A stretch of DNA of 14,249 nt from an uncultured Candidatus Saccharibacteria bacterium (GTDB lineage: Bacteria > Patescibacteriota > Saccharimonadia > Saccharimonadales > Saccharimonadaceae), in assembly GCA_916049555.1 (NCBI GenBank), contig CAJZIB010000015.1:1-14249 (forward strand), given 5' to 3'. Positions within the stretch are counted from its first letter, which is position 1, and each line of letters opens with the position of its first letter. Shown piece by piece: positions 6,949 to 12,819 of this stretch. The notes beneath the pieces are model-generated. The model was not told where the DNA came from. It saw only the letters and a program-made list of their open reading frames with translations, and searched no databases. The position numbers and the translations under genes were made by a program.

Positions 6949-8025
6949 ATGGCAACAAGTAAGTCCAAGAAGGCTAAAAAGTCTGCTGACAAGCCAAAAA
7001 ATACTAACAAGAAGGCTGAAGTTACCGTCGTCGAAGAAGTAGTGACCGTAGCTGAAAATGCCGAACCAGAAACAACTGTAATTGAAGAAGTCAAGACTGA
7101 AGAAGTCAAAACCTTCGGAGCCAAGGAATGCAAGGGCTGCAAGAATGGCAAATGCATTTTTGCTGGTTTCTTTGCCAAAAAAGGCGATCCAAACGAAAAT
7201 ATCTTAACTATTTTTAAATCACCAAAGATCTGGGGCGCTGTAGCCGGTGAATTACTCGGAACCATGTTCCTTACCATGCTACTTTTGACTCTTGGCATTT
7301 ATCAACCACTTTATGTGCTCTTTGGCGTGATTGGTGTGACTCTTGCAGTTTTCTCACTTTCAGGCGCACAACTTAACCCTGCTATCACCGCTGGTATGAT
7401 GGCAACTCGCCGCATTTCAGCTATCCGTGGCGTACTTTACATGGTCGCTCAGGTGATTGGTGCATGGCTCGGCCTTATCATCATCAATGCCTTCCGCATG
7501 GCTGGTGAAACTAAGGTTGACCTACCTGCATTGAACCCTGTTGAAGCAAGCGCAATGTGGTCACTTGCTGCCATTGAGTTCCTTGGTGTATTCACCTTTG
7601 CTTTCTTCTTCAACCGCGCACAGGAATACAAAACCCGCCGCAACGCATTCACCTACGCTGCAATCATCGGTGGTGGTATGACTCTTGCAGTACTCTTTGC
7701 AATCGTCATTTCAAGCAACTTCCTCAAGATTTCTAACAACTTTATCTTGAACCCAGCTATTGCAATTATGTACCAGATTTTCCCAACTTCTGCTGAGAAC
7801 TTTGGCGCTTTGATTAGCAAGGTTGGTCTTGAAATTCTCGTCTACATTCTCACCCCAGTAATTGCTGGTATCCTAGCATTCTTCCTCGGTGATGTTGCAA
7901 CTGCATTGTCTGATGATAATGAAGCTTGCTGCGACGATGATTGCTGCAAAGACGACTGTTGCTGCAAAGACTACTGCGACACTAAGTGCGGTGACAAGTG
8001 CTGCGATAGTAAGTGTTGCAAATAA
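6949..8025 (+). CDS. Aquaporin-family channel with cysteine-rich tails
   Basis: A 358-residue protein of the MIP (aquaporin/glycerol facilitator) family, which forms tetrameric membrane pores for water or small solutes. Six membrane helices are visible at about 95-116, 120-138, 160-182, 204-222, 234-254 and 290-313. Two half-helix loops carry NPA boxes: GAQLNPAIT (N143) and FILNPAIAI (N268). Family members normally have arginine after the second NPA, part of the selectivity filter; here it is I271. Other MIP proteins are about 230-280 residues long; the extra length is in the ends. Residues 1-60 are Lys-rich then Val/Glu-rich (repeats of EEVKT type), followed by C61-x2-C64-x4-C69. The last 32 residues hold 13 Cys mixed with Asp and Lys (C327-C357), resembling a metal-binding tail. 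Both ends should be cytoplasmic. Codons ending in C (ttc, aac, atc) look more frequent than in the neighbours, suggesting high expression. Substrate cannot be inferred. A single-gene unit with its own promoter and terminator. Confidence 0.9.
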   Translation: MATSKSKKAKKSADKPKNTNKKAEVTVVEEVVTVAENAEPETTVIEEVKTEEVKTFGAKECKGCKNGKCIFAGFFAKKGDPNENILTIFKSPKIWGAVAGELLGTMFLTMLLLTLGIYQPLYVLFGVIGVTLAVFSLSGAQLNPAITAGMMATRRISAIRGVLYMVAQVIGAWLGLIIINAFRMAGETKVDLPALNPVEASAMWSLAAIEFLGVFTFAFFFNRAQEYKTRRNAFTYAAIIGGGMTLAVLFAIVISSNFLKISNNFILNPAIAIMYQIFPTSAENFGALISKVGLEILVYILTPVIAGILAFFLGDVATALSDDNEACCDDDCCKDDCCCKDYCDTKCGDKCCDSKCCK

Positions 8026-8042
8026 GCAAAACTAACTTCATA

Positions 8043-8068
8043 AAAAATAGCCCCGCGGGGCTATTTTT
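8043..8068 (+). terminator. Bidirectional terminator, perfect 26-bp palindrome
   Basis: A perfect palindrome with core TAGCCCCGCGGGGCTA, flanked by five A on the left and five T on the right, gives a GC-rich stem followed by a T-run on either strand. It sits 17 bases after the aquaporin stop and 22 bases beyond the metG stop, so it can end both convergent genes. Confidence 0.9.
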
Positions 8069-8090
8069 CTATAAGCTATTTTTATAAATA

Positions 8091-9506
8091 TTAGTCTTTT
8101 GGAAAGAGTGGAGTTTTTGGTGGAAGAATCTCACCACTACCGACAAAGATCTGCTCAACCGTTTCGGCGATTGGGAGGAATGGTTTAAGGTGATGATTGG
8201 CGACCAAGAGCTCTTCGACGAGATTAGTTAGAACAACTTTAGCTTCTGCCATATCGGTCTTGGCGATTTGCCATGGTTTCTGCTCTTCGATGTGACGGTT
8301 AACGTCTTGCACCGTGCTCCAAGCAAAGTTAATAGCATTAGTGAACTCAAACTGATCCATCAGATCCACATAAGCACCATTTAGACTAGGGTGAAAGTCG
8401 ATTTTTGGGGCACCATTTTTCTGGCAGAGCACCGAAAGACGCTGGACAAGGTTACCATAATCATTGGCAAGCTCATTGCGATAGGCGTTCTCAAATTTCT
8501 CCCAGGTGAAGTCAGCATCGAGGAAAGTATCTACATGTTTCGAGAAATAATAACGGAAGGCGTCAATACCGTGTTTTTCGAGAACCTCGACTGGATCGAT
8601 GACATTGCCGAGAGACTTACTAATTTTTTGACCATCAGTCAGAATAAAGCCATGAGAGAGGATAGTTTTCGGAAGTGGAAGACCGAGGCCTAGCAAGATG
8701 GCAGGCCATAAAATCGCGTGGAAACGCAAAATATCTTTACCAACGACCTGGAGATCAGCTGGCCAAAAATCAGAGATGTCCTGATCAGGGTAACCAAGCA
8801 CTGTAATATAGTTCGTGAGAGCGTCCATCCAGACATACATGACCTGAGACTCATCACCTGGAACTGGAATTCCCCAAGTAAGGTGGGCAAGCGGACGTGA
8901 GATTGAGACATCGGGAGTGTCTTCAAGTAGCCTCAAAATCTCGTTTTTACGAAATTCCGGTAAAATTTGCATCTCATTATTTTCGATAGCCTTGCGGATC
9001 TGGTCCTTAAAATCAGAGACACGAAAATAATAATTAGATTCTGTGAGGTGCTGATATGGTGTCTGATGATCTGGGCATGAACCCTGATTTTCGTCGTATT
9101 CTTTTTGAGTGACAAATCTTTCACAACCTTCACAATACCAACCGTTGTAGCTGGCAGAGTAAATATGTTTTTCTAGGCGTTGCCAGATTGCCTGGACGCG
9201 CTTGATATGATTTTCGTCGGTTGTACGAATAAAATCAGTGTAGCCGATATTGAATTTGGCGAGAAAGTCACGGAACTTCTGTGAATTCTGGTCAACATAT
9301 TGCTTAATGTCGATATTAGAGCTTTGGGCCTTCTTTTCAATCTTATTACCATGCTCGTCGGTGCCGGCCTGAAAGCGAACTTTCGCACCTTGCATGGTTT
9401 TATAGCGAGCAAAAATATCAGCCAGTAGATAATCTTCCGCATGTCCGATATGTGGCGCGCCGTTGACATACGGAATGGCAGTCGTGATATAAGTTTTTTG
9501 AGACAT
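8091..9506 (-). CDS. metG: Methionyl-tRNA synthetase, short form
   Basis: Class I synthetase that charges tRNA-Met. The 471-residue protein has the Rossmann catalytic core with HIGH at 19-22 (PHIGHAEDY), the KMSKS-equivalent KISKS at 294-298, and a connective-peptide zinc site of one knuckle: C125-x2-C128 and C144-x2-H147, the arrangement I recall from Thermus MetRS. The helical anticodon-binding domain follows, with NELANDYGNLVQR and QKPWQIAK as signatures. The protein stops after this domain; the C-terminal EMAP-like tRNA-binding/dimerisation domain of the longer bacterial enzymes is absent, so it is probably monomeric. The ATG has AAAGGA about five bases upstream and a TATAAT at 9540-9545. 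It converges on the aquaporin gene. ksgA and a DUF348/G5 gene lie upstream on the same strand, a combination seen near metS in other phyla. Confidence 0.97.
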   Translation of the reverse strand: MSQKTYITTAIPYVNGAPHIGHAEDYLLADIFARYKTMQGAKVRFQAGTDEHGNKIEKKAQSSNIDIKQYVDQNSQKFRDFLAKFNIGYTDFIRTTDENHIKRVQAIWQRLEKHIYSASYNGWYCEGCERFVTQKEYDENQGSCPDHQTPYQHLTESNYYFRVSDFKDQIRKAIENNEMQILPEFRKNEILRLLEDTPDVSISRPLAHLTWGIPVPGDESQVMYVWMDALTNYITVLGYPDQDISDFWPADLQVVGKDILRFHAILWPAILLGLGLPLPKTILSHGFILTDGQKISKSLGNVIDPVEVLEKHGIDAFRYYFSKHVDTFLDADFTWEKFENAYRNELANDYGNLVQRLSVLCQKNGAPKIDFHPSLNGAYVDLMDQFEFTNAINFAWSTVQDVNRHIEEQKPWQIAKTDMAEAKVVLTNLVEELLVANHHLKPFLPIAETVEQIFVGSGEILPPKTPLFPKD

Positions 9507-9539
9507 GCGATTCCTTTATTTTTATCAATAATCAGAATT

Positions 9540-9545
9540 ATTATA
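9540..9545 (-). promoter_or_regulatory. -10 box of metG
   Basis: A perfect TATAAT on the minus strand with predicted start about 9533, leaving a 26-base leader that contains AAAGGA. No clear -35 hexamer. It lies in the 71-base gap behind the preceding gene. Confidence 0.5.
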
Positions 9546-9577
9546 CTACAAAAGAGTCGCTAAGGTGAGGCTGGTGT

Positions 9578-10786
9578 TTATTCAACCGTCGAGCAAGAGA
9601 GCCCAGTTTGATTCTCGGCGATAAGGAGACTATTTAGATCATGTCCTGCAGCAGAATTTAGTTCAGCTATACCCTTGATGTAAGAGTCCAGGCTTTCGGT
9701 GGCAATTTTAGTGGTTTTCTTTAACTGATTGACATTAACAACGGTGGTCGTGTTGGCGTTGGAGTTATTTGAATCAATAGACGTTTTTGCAGTAGTGGCA
9801 GCTTCGGCACTATTGAATTGATAAACATAATTTTCACTGATTGATTCTAGACTGTCATTTTTAAATTCAAATTGACGTTCAAAGTTTCCGTAAGCGGCGC
9901 CAATCTCTGCAGTTTCATTGGTCGAAAGTGGACGGACACAAGTGAGGGATTTTGATTCAGCCTGAGCAACTTTATTTTTCCCAGAGGCTTCAGCGGGAGC
10001 CTTCTTTGGTGAGCTGAGCATAATAATAGCAAAGATGATGCCGGTAATAACAAAGAGGCTACCGACGATAATCGCAAGGATGGCAGTGCTGGAGAGTTTA
10101 ATTTTTGGCTTATTCTGATTCTTGGCTTGCTTAGCGGCTTCTTCGGCCTGTTTCTTCTCAACATCAGCATAAGAAACAGCACTTCCGATTGAGCCTGGAA
10201 CTGGTGCGGCTGCAGTGAGTGGCTTATCCTCATCTTCCTCCTCATCTGAGTCGGTGGCTTCTTGTGTTGGAGTAGCTGAGGTTTGTGTGGCAGGAGTCTG
10301 AGTGAATGAGCTGTCGGTTAAACTTGTGGTATTCAAATCTGAACCTTGCATGGAGGCAGAAACCGTGGCGGTTTGTGTGAGGTTTTCAGACGGAGAAAAT
10401 TGTGGACGATCAGAAGTATTAGAGTCGGAAGAGGTGTTAGAAGTTCCAGAAATTGAAGCATTAGTAGGCGCACCTGTCGAACCAAGTGTAGTGTCATTTT
10501 CTGGTCGATAGTTATTTAGCTCACTCATGAGGCTATCAAGTTCAGAGCCACCCATCGCGGAATCATTAGAGGCCGCTGAGGTGGTTGGGTCAGCTGGAGT
10601 GGTTGAGATAGTTGGGTCGGCAGCTGGGGTGGTCTGGATAGCTGAGTCGGTAGTTGAGATGGTTGGGGTAGTTGAGCCAGCAGTTGAGGTGGTTGGGGTG
10701 GCTGAAATAGCTGGGGTGGCTGAGGCATCGAGACCTATTTCATTTGGTGTGTCATTTTGATTTTGAGGCTGAAAAGTTGGATCCAT
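9578..10786 (-). CDS. Thr/Ser/Pro-rich single-pass membrane protein, function unknown
   Basis: A 402-residue protein I cannot assign to a named family. Residues 1-185 are low-complexity, rich in Thr, Ser, Pro, Ala and Asn, with degenerate repeats of the type TTPTIS/TTPADPT near residues 25-70 and an acidic run (DEEEDED) at 181-187. A Lys/Gln/Ala-rich segment precedes one membrane helix at about 233-258. The C-terminal 140 residues form a probable globular domain with two cysteines, C283 near its start and C398 near its end, well placed for a disulfide. The basic residues lie before the helix, so the disordered part is probably cytoplasmic and the C-terminal domain outside; the reverse cannot be excluded. 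The frame is open to 10816, but the ATG at 10786 has AAGGA five bases upstream and is preferred. It lies 81 bases after ksgA and may share its transcript. Confidence 0.75.
   Translation of the reverse strand: MDPTFQPQNQNDTPNEIGLDASATPAISATPTTSTAGSTTPTISTTDSAIQTTPAADPTISTTPADPTTSAASNDSAMGGSELDSLMSELNNYRPENDTTLGSTGAPTNASISGTSNTSSDSNTSDRPQFSPSENLTQTATVSASMQGSDLNTTSLTDSSFTQTPATQTSATPTQEATDSDEEEDEDKPLTAAAPVPGSIGSAVSYADVEKKQAEEAAKQAKNQNKPKIKLSSTAILAIIVGSLFVITGIIFAIIMLSSPKKAPAEASGKNKVAQAESKSLTCVRPLSTNETAEIGAAYGNFERQFEFKNDSLESISENYVYQFNSAEAATTAKTSIDSNNSNANTTTVVNVNQLKKTTKIATESLDSYIKGIAELNSAAGHDLNSLLIAENQTGLSCSTVE
10577..10723 (-). repeat. Degenerate tandem repeat encoding the Thr/Pro-rich segment
   Basis: Variants of GTTGAGRTGGTTGGG and GCTGGGGTGG (plus-strand reading) recur many times across this stretch with no other base pattern between them. 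The repeats are imperfect but keep frame, and encode variants of T-P-T-I-S-T-T and T-P-A-D-P-T. Such arrays change copy number easily by slippage. Confidence 0.65.
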
Positions 10787-10867
10787 TTTTTTCCTTATAA
10801 TTAGTTCTTTTTGCAAAAATTTTGTACGCTAAAAATTAGCATTGCGCTTATGTTTATCTTAACATAA

Positions 10868-11644
10868 TTAGAGCAAATCATAAAGATTCTGCCAGTCGGA
10901 AAGATTGAGGTCGGCTGGACGAAAATTCTCATCAAAATTGAGCTTACGATAAATTTCCTTAATCTCATCGCGAGATTGATTGGTAATCAGAGGTAGACAG
11001 GTGATGAGTTTTTTCCTAGGGTTGGCAAAACATTGCTTAATAAATTTAAGGACTTTTTCATCGACAATTGGTTTTTTGCGTGGCACTAGTATGACTGAGG
11101 CTGAATCAACTTTTGGAGGCGGAGTGAAGAGGCTTCGGTCGACATAGACTCCGGGAAAAACATCGGCAAAATTCAAAACGGCAAGTGTTAGATAAGTATA
11201 TTTTCCCTGACCAAGCAAAAGACGATCCGCTACCTCTTTCTGCATTAGTAAGACAATGCGTTTTGGTGCATTTTTGGCGGAAATTAGACGCTGAATAATC
11301 GGACTAGTGATGTAGTATGGAATATTACCAGCGGCAACGTAGGGCTCTTTAATGGTGTCGAGGTCAAATTGCAAAAAATCCTGATGCTTAACTTCCAGGT
11401 TTTTGCCAGGAAATGAATTAGGCAGATTTTTAGCCAGTTTTTCATCATACTCAATAGCGAGGACTTTTGGAAAACGGCGCAGAAGTGAGCTGGTTAGTGT
11501 GCCAAGACCTGGACCAATTTCGAGACAGAGCGGCTGAGACTCTTCAGGGTCGTCAAGCGGCAACAAGGCACTTTCTGCAAGCTCTTCTAGAATTGGACGG
11601 TTCTTCAACCAGTTCTGACCTAATGACTTTTTATTCTGCAACAT
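10868..11644 (-). CDS. rsmA: 16S rRNA (adenine(1518)-N6/adenine(1519)-N6)-dimethyltransferase
   Basis: RsmA/KsgA transfers four methyl groups from S-adenosylmethionine to two adjacent adenines near the 3' end of 16S rRNA, late in small-subunit assembly. At 258 residues it has the normal family length. Visible landmarks are the opening KKSLGQNWL, the SAM-binding loop LEIGPGLGTLT (E42 onward), the acidic residue in IEYDEKL, the catalytic NIPYYIT (107-113, equivalent to NLPYNIT in E. coli) and SLFTPPPKVDSA, a strong KsgA signature. The C-terminal helical domain is complete. The ATG is only six bases after a GATAAT box and no ribosome binding site is seen, so a leaderless message is predicted. 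It sits directly after a DUF348-G5 wall-protein gene, as ksgA does after rpfB in mycobacteria. Confidence 0.97.
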   Translation of the reverse strand: MLQNKKSLGQNWLKNRPILEELAESALLPLDDPEESQPLCLEIGPGLGTLTSSLLRRFPKVLAIEYDEKLAKNLPNSFPGKNLEVKHQDFLQFDLDTIKEPYVAAGNIPYYITSPIIQRLISAKNAPKRIVLLMQKEVADRLLLGQGKYTYLTLAVLNFADVFPGVYVDRSLFTPPPKVDSASVILVPRKKPIVDEKVLKFIKQCFANPRKKLITCLPLITNQSRDEIKEIYRKLNFDENFRPADLNLSDWQNLYDLL

Positions 11645-11650
11645 TTTAAT

Positions 11651-11656
11651 ATTATC
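11651..11656 (-). promoter_or_regulatory. Putative -10 box of ksgA, predicted leaderless
   Basis: Minus-strand GATAAT (five of six consensus bases) is followed by six bases (ATTAAA) and then the ATG, so +1 falls on the start codon. There is no purine-rich site between them and no clear -35. Confidence 0.45.
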
Positions 11657-11699
11657 CGAATTCTTTATTACTATGTGTTATTTAGTCTTTACCCTAAGG

Positions 11700-11728
11700 T
11701 TTTAATGTGGGTCTTATTTTAATATGGG
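11700..11728. repeat. Pair of 12-bp direct repeats in an intergenic gap
   Basis: TTTTAATGTGGG (11700-11711) and TTTTAATATGGG (11717-11728) differ at one base and start 17 bases apart. They lie in the 89-base gap between the wall-protein gene and ksgA. They could be paired binding sites; they could also be chance in AT-rich DNA. No terminator hairpin is seen in the gap. Confidence 0.45.
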
Positions 11729-11733
11729 ATTAT

Positions 11734-12774
11734 TTAATACCAATGACGGGTTTGCCAGAAGTTCCACGCCTGGCTCCAACCACCATAGCGGCCAGTCACA
11801 TAGCCAATCATCCAACGGATCTGAGTAACTGGGTTGGTTTGCCAGTCCGCACCGGCGCTGGCCATTTTTGAACCAGGGAGGGCCTGCGGAATACCATAGG
11901 CACCACTGCCAGCATTTGTAGCATCAAAACGACAGCCAGACTCACGATAGATAAGGGTGAGGGCAATATAAATATCTGCTTCGGAGACGCCGGCGGCGCG
12001 AGCGTAAGAAGCACAGGTCTCCCATTCTGGTGGGACAGATTTTTTCATACCTACAGCAGTGATGCGATCGACTGGATTTTTAATAATATTAGTACTAATA
12101 AGTTCACGAGAAACCTCTTTACCATCTACAAAGTTAACCTGATAGACAGAAGATTTGCGACCGAGTTCACCTACTTGGCGTAGATTGGTCTGACCAGTTG
12201 GTAAAGATGTATCACTGACGGATTTATCGTTAAACGGAATATCTTCTTCGACGGTGATAGTGCGGCCGCCATTTCGGGTTAGTTGATAAACGGTGGCAAC
12301 TCCCGATTCCAAAATATTCTGATTAGAAGCTAGAGATAATTCGTCGCCATCGTAAATTGTGATGCCGGCAGCCTGAGCAATCTCTTTAGGGTCAACACTG
12401 GCGGTCATAACAAATTTACTAATTGAGCCGTTCTTAATAATCACTGGGCGCGCACGATAGATGTTAATGTGGAAGTTATCGGAATTTATTGACTCCGTGA
12501 GGGCCGGTTCGACATGATCAGAGTTATGATATTGTATTTTGGCACGCTCAAGAGCTTCTGCTACGGTCTTTGCGGTAGTTTTAATCGTAAGAGATTTTGT
12601 ATCATCATGAAAAGTTACAAAATGTGCATCAGAAACTACGCCATTATCGGAATCTTTGGATTCGGCGTAAGTTGGGTGCATACTAAAAAATACACCGAAG
12701 AGGAGTGTTAGAACAAATATACTGGCGCTGAACCCACAGAAAAGCCTGTAGAAAAGCGGTGATTTGATTTTCAT
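11734..12774 (-). CDS. Secreted DUF348-G5-lysozyme-like cell-wall protein
   Basis: A 346-residue exported protein probably acting on peptidoglycan. The N-terminal signal peptide (about 1-37) has a basic start and long hydrophobic core, with a likely cut after HPTYA. Next come one or two DUF348 (ubiquitin-like) modules (about 50-150, with TIKTTAKTVAEALERAKI) and a G5 domain (about 160-242, with EEDIPF, GKEVSRELIS and NPVDRITAVG). The C-terminal 95 residues match the aggregation-promoting-factor C-terminal/lysozyme-like type: IYRESGCRFDATN with candidate catalytic E278, SGAYGIPQALPGSKM, GADWQTNP and RYGGW. C254 and C281 could form a disulfide. The layout parallels actinobacterial RpfB (DUF348-G5-Rpf) and Bacillus YabE (DUF348-G5-3D) but with a different catalytic end. 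Likely role is wall remodelling or growth stimulation; this is inferred. It lies just upstream of ksgA and has a strong promoter touching its start codon. Confidence 0.9.
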   Translation of the reverse strand: MKIKSPLFYRLFCGFSASIFVLTLLFGVFFSMHPTYAESKDSDNGVVSDAHFVTFHDDTKSLTIKTTAKTVAEALERAKIQYHNSDHVEPALTESINSDNFHINIYRARPVIIKNGSISKFVMTASVDPKEIAQAAGITIYDGDELSLASNQNILESGVATVYQLTRNGGRTITVEEDIPFNDKSVSDTSLPTGQTNLRQVGELGRKSSVYQVNFVDGKEVSRELISTNIIKNPVDRITAVGMKKSVPPEWETCASYARAAGVSEADIYIALTLIYRESGCRFDATNAGSGAYGIPQALPGSKMASAGADWQTNPVTQIRWMIGYVTGRYGGWSQAWNFWQTRHWY

Positions 12775-12781
12775 CCTAGAT

Positions 12782-12810
12782 ATTATAGCATAACTGCGTT
12801 CTTTTATGAA
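12782..12810 (-). promoter_or_regulatory. Promoter of the DUF348-G5 wall-protein gene, nearly leaderless
   Basis: On the minus strand TTCATA (12805-12810, four of six -35 bases) is followed at 17 bases by TATAAT (12782-12787), extended by TGC (12788-12790). Predicted +1 is 12775, one base before the ATG at 12774. No ribosome binding site fits. The TGCTATAAT block is identical to that before sbcB. Confidence 0.7.
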
Positions 12811-12819
12811 GAGGAGTCG

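Noticed and set aside
9847..10245. 132-residue frame overlapping the Thr/Ser-rich gene in another frame
   Set aside because: Arg/Leu/Pro-rich out-of-frame translation of the same DNA; no start signals.
10577..10723. CRISPR-like array
   Set aside because: The repeats are short, degenerate, contiguous and in frame with a coding region; there are no unique spacers of constant size.
10527..10760. Val/Glu/Ala repeat protein on the plus strand
   Set aside because: It is the antisense reading of the tandem repeat region that encodes Thr/Pro repeats on the minus strand.
10787..10816. Ten-residue upstream extension of the Thr/Ser-rich membrane protein
   Set aside because: AAGGA lies directly before the ATG at 10786; the upstream start has no such signal.
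10829..10841. Terminator after ksgA (GCTAA-AAA-TTAGC)
   Set aside because: Only a five-base-pair AT-rich stem, and no T-run follows it directly on the minus strand.
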